A stretch of 64,000 bases of DNA. Source: KBS-96 sp963722585 (GTDB lineage Bacteria; Acidobacteriota; Terriglobia; Bryobacterales; Bryobacteraceae). The stretch lies in assembly GCA_963722585.1 (NCBI GenBank), contig CAVRNU010000006.1, positions 1 through 64,000 of the forward strand. The letters run 5' to 3'. Numbering within the stretch: the first letter of the stretch is position 1; each line of letters begins with the position of its first letter. The notes under the pieces are model-generated. The model was not told the origin of the DNA, searched no databases, and worked only from the letters and a program-made list of their open reading frames with translations. Of the stretch, positions 16,780 through 23,996 are shown one piece after another. A program made the translations under genes and the position numbers.

Positions 16780-17015
16780 CTGAGGTCTGGCCGGACATGA
16801 AGAAGGTGCGCCTTCGCATGCTTTTGCAAGGTTATAGCACGGAAACTTCGCCCAGCTCCGGACGGCGCATCATCCAGTCCAATTCATAAGTCAAGCCCGT
16901 CGATCGCTTCAGGGGTGATACGATTTCCATACTCAGAACGCGGCCTCGTCTCGCGAAAAGGAAAGAACGGCGAAGTTGAAGCAGATGTTTCGACCTCGCT
17001 CAGAATTGTGGGCAG

Positions 17016-18377
17016 ATGAGTGAGACGATCAATGTAGCGGCATTGCTGGATGGCAGTTCTTGGTCGACTTACCAGAAACTACTGACCGCGCTCGCCGCCC
17101 TCGCCGTCATCTTTGACGGGTTCGATATTCAGATCCTCGGCTTTGCCATTCCCTCCCTCATGCGGGACTGGCATGCCGGCCGCAGCGAATTCGGTCCGGT
17201 ACTCGCGGTAGGGCTGGCCGGAATGGTTCTGGGCGGTCCGTTGGCGGGTTACTGTGGCGATCGCCTCGGCCGCCGCACCACGCTGATCGCGTGCGTCGTG
17301 GTTTTCGGCCTCGCCACGCTCGCGACGGCATTTGTCCGTGAGTTTCTCGGACTCAGTGTGTTGCGTTTGATTACCGGGATAGGCACTGGCGGCGCGCTGC
17401 CAAACGTCAGCGCTCTGACCGCCGAGTTTGCGCCTCTGCGGCGGCGTTCCACAGCGGTGAAACTCACGCTCGTCTGCGTGCCGCTGGGTGGCATGCTGGG
17501 CGGTGCGCTAGCAGCTTGGGTGCTGCCGCGGCTTGGATGGAGGGGCCTATACGCGATTGGCGGCGCGTTACCGCTACTCTTCGCAATTGTGCTGTGGGCG
17601 GCCTTGCCGGAATCGCCACGATTCTTGGCGCGCCAGCCCGCTCAGTGGTCTCAACTCGCTCGCCTGCTGACCCGCATCGGTCACACGATACCGGCCGGAG
17701 CTGCCTTTGAAGATCGTTCCGAACGCGAGACCGTGAACCGCGCTTCGCTGCGCAATTTGTTCGGCCCCGGACTCGCCCGTGAAACAACGGGACTGTGGAT
17801 CGCGTTCTTCTTCTGCCTCGGATCCATTTACTTAATATTCGGTTGGCTTCCGACCATGCTGACCGCGCGTGGTCTTGATCTCGCAACAGCCACTTCCGCG
17901 CTCGCCGTCTACAATTTCGGTGGGGTTCTCGGCATATTGGTGTGGTCCGTGCTTGTGCCGATCCTGGGATCGCGCGGTCCACTCCTCTCCGGCGCACTCG
18001 CGTGTGCCGGGAGCGCGTTGGCGCTTCTCATTATCCCGATTCAGGCACATGGCCATCACACGCTACTCATCGTCTGCATTGGGATCAATGGTCTGCTGGC
18101 GAACGCGGTGCAGGTTTCGCTGTACGCGCTGGCCGCACACGTCTACCCCACAACCATTCGAGCAACCGGAGTGGCATATTCGGGTACGATTGGGCGAGCG
18201 GGAGGATTGCTGAGTTCACTGTTTGGCTCGTCCGTCATTCAAGCCGGGGCCGGAACTTATTGGCAGACACTGGCAATCGCGATGCTCTGTGCGTTTGGCG
18301 GCTTGGCCTGCGTGCGGAATCATTACCCGGCACTTGGGAAACTCGAGCAATTGCAGGGCGCCTGCAACACGTCGTGA
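17016..18377 (+). CDS. MFS transporter, aromatic acid:H+ symporter (AAHS) type
   Basis: 453 residues, 12 predicted spans. Features of the AAHS/sugar-porter branch: FDGFDIQILGFAIPSLMRDW in span 1, GDRLGRRTT in loop 2-3 and the charged central loop after LPESPRFLARQP. Members take up protocatechuate, 4-hydroxybenzoate, 3-phenylpropionate and similar acids. It follows the TonB receptor by 236 bases in which I see no gene and no clear terminator, so co-expression for uptake of a small aromatic or carboxylic acid across both membranes is plausible. Confidence 0.88.
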   Translation: MSETINVAALLDGSSWSTYQKLLTALAALAVIFDGFDIQILGFAIPSLMRDWHAGRSEFGPVLAVGLAGMVLGGPLAGYCGDRLGRRTTLIACVVVFGLATLATAFVREFLGLSVLRLITGIGTGGALPNVSALTAEFAPLRRRSTAVKLTLVCVPLGGMLGGALAAWVLPRLGWRGLYAIGGALPLLFAIVLWAALPESPRFLARQPAQWSQLARLLTRIGHTIPAGAAFEDRSERETVNRASLRNLFGPGLARETTGLWIAFFFCLGSIYLIFGWLPTMLTARGLDLATATSALAVYNFGGVLGILVWSVLVPILGSRGPLLSGALACAGSALALLIIPIQAHGHHTLLIVCIGINGLLANAVQVSLYALAAHVYPTTIRATGVAYSGTIGRAGGLLSSLFGSSVIQAGAGTYWQTLAIAMLCAFGGLACVRNHYPALGKLEQLQGACNTS

Positions 18378-18458
18378 GTTCCACTTGGGCCGCCGTCTGC
18401 GCTGGACTAACGGTGATATGGGTTAAGAAGAATCTGAATACCAGCAGGCAGCTTCTCG

Positions 18459-19306
18459 ATGCTAACGTGGTTTCGACTTATCTTTGCTTCGGGGATCTTG
18501 CTTGCGCCTCAGCCCCGTGTGGCGTCCATCTGACGGCGTCTGGTATGTAATTCCGTCTAGCCGTCCGAATCAACCCATTGTGCAACAGTGGGGATCAGCG
18601 GGTGACATTCCCGTGGCGGGTGACTTTGACGGCGACGGCAAGACCGATTTTGCGGTCTGGCGCCAATCGAACGGGATATGGTACATCAGGCTCAGTTCGG
18701 ATCCGAACGCTCCTGCGACTCGCCAGTGGGGACTCTCGGGCGACATACCAATTGCAGCTGATTTCGACGGCGACGGTAAAACTGATTTCGCGGTTTGGCG
18801 GCCATCCAACGGAACGTGGTACATCATTCCCAGCAGCCAACCGGGATCGCCAATCGTTTGTCAATGGGGACTTCAAGGGGATGTGCCACTCGCCGGTGAC
18901 TTTGACGGCGACGGCAAGACCGATTTTGCGGTCTGGCGCCAATCGAACGGGATATGGTACATCAGGCTCAGTTCGGATCCGAACGCTCCCGCGACTCGCC
19001 AGTGGGGACTCTCGGGCGACATACCAATTGCAGCTGATTTCGACGGCGACGGTAAAACTGATTTCGCGGTTTGGCGGCCGTCCAACGGAACTTGGTACAT
19101 CATTCCCACCAGCCAACCGGCATCGCCAATCATTCGTCAATGGGGTTCACCGGCCGACGTTCCGATTGCCGCTGATATCGACGGAGATGGAAAGAGTGAC
19201 TTCATAGTATGGAGACCGGCCTATGGATTGTGGTTCAGCTTGCCGAGTTGACTCGGCTATCCCCGAGATTCAACAGTGGGGGTTAGACGGAGATATTCCG
19301 TTATAG
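18459..19306 (+). pseudogene. exported FG-GAP/VCBS-repeat protein broken by two frameshifts
   Basis: ATG 18459 encodes a signal peptide (MLTWFRLIFASGILLAPQP) that stops at about 18532. One base over, near 18520-18530, the frame VWRPSDGVWYVIPSS begins and runs to 19251. At 19246-19251 (AGTTGACTC) the removal of one base continues the last repeat as DSAIPEIQQWGLDGDIPL to a stop at 19304-19306. The protein is five or six copies of a 46-residue repeat with the calcium-binding loop DFDGDGKTDFAVW, as in FG-GAP blades. Such exported proteins bind surfaces or sugars; the set looks like a shortened fragment of a larger one. Confidence 0.65.
18609..19131 (+). repeat. 276-bp near-identical tandem repeat (92 residues = 2 x 46)
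   Basis: The block around 18621-18840 recurs at 18897-19116 with a period of 276 bases and only a few substitutions, e.g. GCTCCTGCG against GCTCCCGCG and GGCGGCCATCC against GGCGGCCGTCC. Each unit encodes two FG-GAP-like repeats. The near identity implies recent duplication or gene conversion. Confidence 0.85.
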
Positions 19307-19334
19307 AATCGCTTTCATCGCTGCTTTCCCTTTG

Positions 19335-19524
19335 TCAGGGACGCCCCATGATGTGCAGGTGGGCATAGAGCGACTTGGCCCACATGATGTAGGCACCGGT
19401 CGGCTCGTGTGCGGTCGGCAGTCCGGTGGTCTTCGGATCAAACGGCCACATAATCATCCAGTGCGTCGGAAACTCGTATTCAAGATGTCTGCGCAGCAGC
19501 CGATGCACGAGCAGCGCAGACAGG
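19335..19524 (-). pseudogene. 3' fragment of an unidentified gene, truncated at a hairpin
   Basis: On the minus strand the frame ending in TGA 19335-19337 reads LLRRHLEYEFPTHWMIMWPFDP.. and HEPTGAYIMWAKSLYAHLHIMGRP, clearly protein-like with many Trp, Tyr, His and Met. The coding character ends abruptly where a perfect 17-bp inverted repeat begins (19525), and no start exists. I read it as the last ~63 residues of a longer gene cut by a rearrangement or insertion. I do not recognise the family. Confidence 0.5.
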
Positions 19525-19566
19525 TTGCTCCCAGTCGTGCCTCTGCCCGGGCACGACTGGGAGCAA
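19525..19566. repeat. perfect 17-bp inverted repeat (REP/MITE-like hairpin)
   Basis: Arm TTGCTCCCAGTCGTGCC at 19525-19541, loop of 8 bases, and the exact reverse complement at 19550-19566. There is no U-tract on either side, which argues against a simple intrinsic terminator. Its place exactly at the edge of a truncated gene suggests a REP-type element or the end of a mobile element. Confidence 0.7.
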
Positions 19567-19593
19567 AATTGACAGCAGACAAATACCGGCTGC

Positions 19594-19815
19594 TTAAACG
19601 CCCCGGATTTTTTGTTCCGCCTCGAACCAATCCTGGTCCGCCGAACCTTCAGGACAGCCGCGAGCTTGCCACAGTGCGTAGGCGAGTCTGGCGATATCCT
19701 GTTGTGCCGTTGAGTTTTCGTCCGAACCGATATTAAGATTCAAACCGCTCTGTTGTTGCCCCAATTGGGCATCTTGACGTGGAAGGGAACTTTGCATAAC
19801 CGCCGCAGTGGGCAT
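19594..19815 (-). CDS. DUF2934 family small protein
   Basis: 73 residues from ATG 19815, preceded by AGGAGAAG at proper spacing. The C-terminal half is the DUF2934 signature: IARLAYALWQARGCPEGSADQDWFEAEQ (pattern I-x-x-x-AY-x-W-x-x-x-G-x-P-x-G-x-x-x-x-DW-x-x-A-E). The N-terminal 40 residues are Gln/Ser-rich and probably disordered. DUF2934 proteins are common in soil and aquatic bacteria and have no known biochemical role. Confidence 0.85.
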   Translation of the reverse strand: MPTAAVMQSSLPRQDAQLGQQQSGLNLNIGSDENSTAQQDIARLAYALWQARGCPEGSADQDWFEAEQKIRGV

Positions 19816-19945
19816 AGACTTCTCCTTCTATGTGGAGTTCAGCGCTTAACGGCCGTTGACACGGCAGCAAGTTCTCGAGACTCGGGGGAGCAGTTACGAG
19901 ATACTTTAAGCCAGATTGTAGTACTAAAATTGGTGCTTTGGACTA

Positions 19946-19968
19946 TTTTCCCGCATTTTTTGGGAAAA
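19946..19968 (-). terminator. possible intrinsic terminator after the TMEM175-like gene
   Basis: TTTTCCC (19946-19952) and GGGAAAA (19962-19968) form a 7-bp stem beyond the end of the leftward gene at 20001, in an AT-rich stretch with A-runs (T-runs in the transcript) on the upstream side. Stem is short and the trailing U-tract is weak, so this is a modest call. Confidence 0.35.
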
Positions 19969-20000
19969 AAGTGAAAAAAGGATGTCGGGCGCGACTCTTT

Positions 20001-20630
20001 CTAAATCTTATCGAGAAGACGAATACGGAGCGCAAGTGCATAATTCAACTGCACAAGAACAATGAAGGCGATACTCAAGTATGTGTTGAACGCACAAAGA
20101 AGCGCCCCGAACGCATACAGGCTCTGCCCAATGAGAATGCGCCGTTCGATCGCGCAGACAATCTCGGTCGGCACCTCGTCCTTCACCAGTCCGGTTGCAC
20201 GGGCGTAGCGCCAGCTCGCATACAGTACGCCGCCCAAGGCCAGGATGTTCGCCCAGTAGGCGATCAGCGCAGTTCGGTAATTGATAAATCCGGCCAATAA
20301 ACTGGTTGAAAACGGCATGATCGAAACGGCAGCTAAAAACGTAATCTGGATCCACGAAAAATGCCGGTCGGCGCGGGAAAGATTGTTGAACTGCGTTTGC
20401 TGACCCATCCAGAAGATGCCCAGGGTCAGAAAACTCATCAGGTACATGAGAAAGCGTGGCAGGAGCGCGACCAAGGCTTGCCAAAGATTGTATTCGCTGT
20501 GAACGGCATCCATCGCCGGGGCGCGAATATCGAGCACTAGCAGCGTCATAGCCACGGCGAAAATGCCGTCACTCAGAGCAGCCAAACGCTCGAGGCTCCG
20601 CCCGGCAATCACGTTGTACCCCATCGTCAT
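20001..20630 (-). CDS. TMEM175/DUF1211-like membrane protein (putative K+ channel family)
   Basis: 209 residues, six hydrophobic segments. The first carries the family hallmark RLAALSDGIFAVAMTLLVLDI (R-x-x-x-F/L-SDGxFA-x-x-x-T-L-x-x-L). Bacterial members with one six-helix repeat assemble into tetrameric, weakly selective potassium channels in the cytoplasmic membrane. Length fits the bacterial one-repeat form. It stands alone, divergent from the exported protein at 20713. Role in potassium or pH balance is inferred from family. Confidence 0.85.
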   Translation of the reverse strand: MTMGYNVIAGRSLERLAALSDGIFAVAMTLLVLDIRAPAMDAVHSEYNLWQALVALLPRFLMYLMSFLTLGIFWMGQQTQFNNLSRADRHFSWIQITFLAAVSIMPFSTSLLAGFINYRTALIAYWANILALGGVLYASWRYARATGLVKDEVPTEIVCAIERRILIGQSLYAFGALLCAFNTYLSIAFIVLVQLNYALALRIRLLDKI

Positions 20631-20712
20631 GAATTGAGCGTATCAGTCTCGAATCGGACAAATCCGTGATTAGACAGTGACTTAGCAGGCGTTAGGCTTC
20701 AGACGGCACTGA

Positions 20713-21654
20713 TTGTCCACGGGAATCCCCGGTGTAAAACTGAGATTCAGTCCCCAGCACGCACACTACCAAATTAGAGTGTTTAAGCTGGTATGCCCGC
20801 AGCGTGCGCGTCGCTCGTACGATTTGCCTGCGGAGGTCACGGATCTGACCCCTCTCCCGTCTGTATCTAACCTCGCCGCCCGATCCTCCTGGGCGAGAGA
20901 TCTCACCTTTCTTTTCGCCCTGGCGATTTCCCTTATCGCGCTTTCGAGGCCTACGGCGGCTAGCTCCGTCACGTTCGCTCAATTCATTGATTCGGGTACC
21001 CAAAATTTTATTTTGACTAACAACGCCGACGGGTCGGAAACGCTCTCGATAAGCGCCCCGGTGAGCTTTACCTATAGCAATATTCCGGGCCTTCCTTATT
21101 CGCTGCAAGGACAGCTGCCAGCAATCTTTAGCCTGACGGCGAACTCGAATCAGGACGTCGGTATCGTAACAATTTCCGGGTCGCAATACGCCTACATTGG
21201 CCAATTTACTGGAACGTTTCAGTTTACGGCACAGGGCAGCGGCTATAACGGAAATACCGATCTGCTGAGCGGAAGTTTTAGCGGTCAGAGTGTTTTGCTG
21301 GGCGTCGAGGGAGGGCAATCGGCGACTTTTTCCGACAGCACGAGCACGACGAACACCACGGAGGTAAATTTCGCTTCCAACGTGGTTACCATGCTTCCGC
21401 TGCAAGAGAATTTCGCGCTCTCGCTGTCCTCCATTTTCGACACGCAACAACACGATGCCGGCTTCAATGTGGGCGGCCCAGGAAACACCGACGTCGACAA
21501 CTTTCAGGCGTCGGCGACTGGTACGTTCGCTTCCGATCCGGCTCCCATCTTTTCCGATGAAAGCGAACCATTCGACTATGTTGTCGTGGGGCTGCTGTCG
21601 CTCCTGCTGGTTGTAATTATTCGGAAGAAGTTTCGAACGTCTCCATCTCTCTAA
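20713..21654 (+). CDS. exported protein with C-terminal membrane anchor, PEP-CTERM-like architecture
   Basis: Start uncertain: TTG 20713 gives 313 residues, GTG 20779 is another choice. A hydrophobic signal segment (LTFLFALAISLIALSRPTAASS) precedes a Thr/Ser/Asn-rich beta-type ectodomain (residues ~85-275). The C-terminus is one transmembrane helix and a basic tail (YVVVGLLSLLLVVIIRKKFR), the tripartite layout of PEP-CTERM/sorting-signal proteins, though the usual PEP is replaced by SEP. No exosortase gene is near. Function unknown; cell-surface protein by architecture. Confidence 0.6.
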   Translation: MSTGIPGVKLRFSPQHAHYQIRVFKLVCPQRARRSYDLPAEVTDLTPLPSVSNLAARSSWARDLTFLFALAISLIALSRPTAASSVTFAQFIDSGTQNFILTNNADGSETLSISAPVSFTYSNIPGLPYSLQGQLPAIFSLTANSNQDVGIVTISGSQYAYIGQFTGTFQFTAQGSGYNGNTDLLSGSFSGQSVLLGVEGGQSATFSDSTSTTNTTEVNFASNVVTMLPLQENFALSLSSIFDTQQHDAGFNVGGPGNTDVDNFQASATGTFASDPAPIFSDESEPFDYVVVGLLSLLLVVIIRKKFRTSPSL

Positions 21655-21673
21655 GCGGCGAGGAAATGTAGGC

Positions 21674-21868
21674 TTAGATGATGGCCCGCATCAGCCGGAA
21701 GGGCAGCAGGAACAGCGCGGCAATCAGCGCGAATGCGCCGCCGACAACAACCCCTATCAGCCGCAATGGAAGCAAAATGAGCCACACGAGCGGGAAGAGC
21801 ACCAGTGCCGCGATTGCCAATGGCCAGCATAGGATCAGCAATAAGCACCACAGTAGAAACGTGAGCAT
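21674..21868 (-). CDS. small hydrophobic membrane protein
   Basis: 64 residues from ATG 21868, almost entirely hydrophobic with two probable spans (LLWCLLLILCWPLAIAALVLF and LRLIGVVVGGAFALIAALFLL) and a short basic end. Codon-level composition looks coding and I recall similar tiny proteins in other acidobacteria, but no function is known. Confidence 0.6.
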   Translation of the reverse strand: MLTFLLWCLLLILCWPLAIAALVLFPLVWLILLPLRLIGVVVGGAFALIAALFLLPFRLMRAII

Positions 21869-22049
21869 ACGTACTCCGCTTATTCATACGAGACCCGCCG
21901 GCTCGCGGTTCAAAAATTGTTCGGTCCGGAGCGCGCTGAATCGCATCAATAGATGCCGCGCGATGGACGGGAATGATTGTGGGTCCCTGCTCGACAAGAA
22001 TCCGAAGCTCTCGCGCGAAGCCCTTCGGGACCGTCACACCAGGCAATTT

Positions 22050-22916
22050 CTATGGAGCCAGTGTTTGTGCCAGCTCCGTCAATCGGACGTCCCCCCAGTC
22101 GTCGCGCGGTTCTGCCGCTGAACGGGCAAAAACCCACAGCCGAATAGGCGATTCATTGACGCCGAGCAGATCCGCGAAGCGGCGGATGGTTTCTTCGGGA
22201 TTCGACCTGAGTCGCGCTTCGCAGTTGAACAGATGCTGGGTCGCATCGAACGCAAGATCAGCAACGAATGGCTTCGGATCAATTACGAGCCAGGGTTCCC
22301 GCTTTGCTTGAAGCACATTTCCTGCGTGCAGATCGGTTGCCAGCAACGCCTCCCGCGGCGACGTGCGGGGTAGTTCTTTGAATAGCTCCAAACCCTCACG
22401 GACGAGCCCCGGATCGGTCCACTGGTCGGCGAAGGCCAACGTCTCTTCACTCCAATATGCCGTCAGTGCCGATAAAGGGCGGAATCGGTGCCCCGACTCC
22501 GGAAGGCGCCACAATCGATTCAATAGTTGAGCGATTATTGAGTCCTGCTCAGGCTCGGGTAGACTGCGCAGCGCGATTCCTGGCTCGCAGCGCTCAAGGA
22601 GCATGGCGCCCAGGCGATTATCGAATTCGAAGACCCGCACTGTCGGATCACCGTTCCAGAAACACAAACCTGCGATCTCATCCTCACCCTCCATGTGCGG
22701 CATACTGAGCTTCAATACGGCGGACGTTCCATCGGGAAGCGTGGCCGTCGCCACCCACGCACAGCTGACATCCTTCCCGTCGAAAGGACTGCCGACCGTA
22801 AGCGACCATCGCTCTTCCAAATCATGGATCATGCTCGGCAATTGCGCGAGCCACGCCGCGCGTTCCGGTGTCTTTCGACAGCTCTCAGCGAGCCGACGCG
22901 GAATAGTGAATGCCAT
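22050..22916 (-). CDS. aminoglycoside/hydroxyurea phosphotransferase, APH(6)-like
   Basis: ATG 22916 chosen because MAFTIPRRLAESCRKTPERAAWLAQLP matches the usual N-terminus of the APH(6)/hydroxyurea kinase family; 288 residues. Kinase landmarks: TLPDGTSAVLKLSMPHMEGEDEIAGLCFW (nucleotide-binding Lys and the Glu of helix C), AMLLERCEPG (hinge), ATDLHAGNVLQAKREPWLVIDPKPFVAD (catalytic loop with D-x-H-x-x-N and the metal Asp in IDPK). Family members phosphorylate streptomycin or hydroxyurea. The next gene upstream on the same strand is a nucleotidyltransferase of the aminoglycoside type. Confidence 0.85.
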   Translation of the reverse strand: MAFTIPRRLAESCRKTPERAAWLAQLPSMIHDLEERWSLTVGSPFDGKDVSCAWVATATLPDGTSAVLKLSMPHMEGEDEIAGLCFWNGDPTVRVFEFDNRLGAMLLERCEPGIALRSLPEPEQDSIIAQLLNRLWRLPESGHRFRPLSALTAYWSEETLAFADQWTDPGLVREGLELFKELPRTSPREALLATDLHAGNVLQAKREPWLVIDPKPFVADLAFDATQHLFNCEARLRSNPEETIRRFADLLGVNESPIRLWVFARSAAEPRDDWGDVRLTELAQTLAP

Positions 22917-22982
22917 AAGTTCAGTTTGAGTAAACGGGCAGGCGCGATATCCCATCGACGTTTGCCGGATGCCACAGATAGA

Positions 22983-23801
22983 TCAAGTCTGACTGGATCG
23001 CTCCGATATACGGTTGAACTCACCTGTCACGAACTCGACGAAGCGGATCGCGTCCTGTTCCAACTGCGCGGTCGTCGAGCCGGCATTTTTCAGCCGATTA
23101 GCTCTAGCAGCGTGAATAACCGCCCGCCACATGGGAGGGAGCGCCTCCGCTGCCCAGTTGTAGGCTTCGTCCTTGGAAGCAAGCCCACCATAATAAGCCG
23201 AATAAAGGATTCGGCAAGCTGTAAGAACCGCATAGGCATTGTGGATGAAGGCCTTGTCGGATCGATCCCCGATGTTGGACGTCAGATCTTCCTTCAGGTA
23301 GTTCAATTCCAACAAGAGGGCGTCGTTGAGGCATTGGGCGGACACATGAGGCGCAATGAGCTTAGCGTCCGTGCCCCACAGCGTGATGCCCGACTGTGCA
23401 ATATTCATCCAGATGATCGGGTTTCCGTCCGATCCATGCCGTATAAGCCTTCCCGTGTAGTGGTAGAAGCCGCAACATCGCGACGCCTTGTCGAGAAATT
23501 CACCGTCGATGACAAACCGCATGTCGATCCGGCCGACCCACCGGCTTTCCCCTTTTTTGTTCTTGAACCACTCGTCCAGCGCGGAAAACTCGCCTTCATC
23601 GAGCTCTCGCCGGCTTACACCGACGCAATCGACATCGCTACAACTCTCGTCGAACGCGCCGTAGGTCAACGAGCCCCACAGGTAGATGCCAAGGAGATTG
23701 CCTTGAAGGATTGCAGGGAAATCAGTGGCCATCGCCTGAAGAAGATCGGAGAGATCCCTTGGGATATCCATAATCCACTGTAACGGCGCGGCGCCAAACA
23801 T
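22983..23801 (-). CDS. aminoglycoside nucleotidyltransferase-like protein (ANT fold, DUF4111-type C-terminus)
   Basis: ATG 23801 has AGGAG eight bases upstream; a second ATG lies at 23771. 272 residues. LLGIYLWGSLTYGAFDESCSDVDCVGV is the nucleotidyltransferase motif GS...D-x-D, followed by a third acidic strand (DMRFVID). The C-terminal ~120 residues are a helical bundle (CRILYSAYYGGLASKDEAYNWAAEALP..) as in AadA/ANT(9) enzymes. It may adenylylate streptomycin/spectinomycin-like compounds; several relatives have no resistance activity. Followed after 66 bases by the APH(6)-like kinase. Confidence 0.75.
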   Translation of the reverse strand: MFGAAPLQWIMDIPRDLSDLLQAMATDFPAILQGNLLGIYLWGSLTYGAFDESCSDVDCVGVSRRELDEGEFSALDEWFKNKKGESRWVGRIDMRFVIDGEFLDKASRCCGFYHYTGRLIRHGSDGNPIIWMNIAQSGITLWGTDAKLIAPHVSAQCLNDALLLELNYLKEDLTSNIGDRSDKAFIHNAYAVLTACRILYSAYYGGLASKDEAYNWAAEALPPMWRAVIHAARANRLKNAGSTTAQLEQDAIRFVEFVTGEFNRISERSSQT

Positions 23802-23996
23802 TTAGCACTCCTGGGCTTCGAGTTTTTTGAGATCGGGGATACGACCCATCGCGTTCAAGATGTGCGCCAAGGGCCCTTCGCCGCGGCTTGACTTGACACG
23901 GAAACTGGCGTTAGTCTTCTGTTGCTTCGGATTTTCGGTTTGAATAATCCAAAGCAAGATGCCGCGTTGAGCAAAGGAGATCCTCGTCATGACCAC
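23802..23996 (-). CDS. doubtful small ORF upstream of the nucleotidyltransferase
   Basis: 64 codons whose TAA (23802-23804) touches the next ATG. The C-terminal part (GEGPLAHILNAMGRIPDLKKLEAQEC) is protein-like, but the N-terminus overlaps the promoter side of the divergent GH27 gene and there is no clear start signal. It might be a leader, a fragment or chance. Confidence 0.2.
   Translation of the reverse strand: MVMTRISFAQRGILLWIIQTENPKQQKTNASFRVKSSRGEGPLAHILNAMGRIPDLKKLEAQEC

Noticed and set aside
18609..19131. possible CRISPR array
   Set aside because: The repeats are long, coding and contiguous, with no spacer structure; no cas genes or short spaced repeats were seen anywhere.
18595..19140. 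minus-strand ORF with internal repeats
   Set aside because: It only reflects the plus-strand FG-GAP tandem repeat.
21651..22046. 131-codon minus-strand ORF after the kinase gene
   Set aside because: The first ~55 codons look faintly protein-like, but the rest overlaps the small membrane protein in another frame; not enough support.
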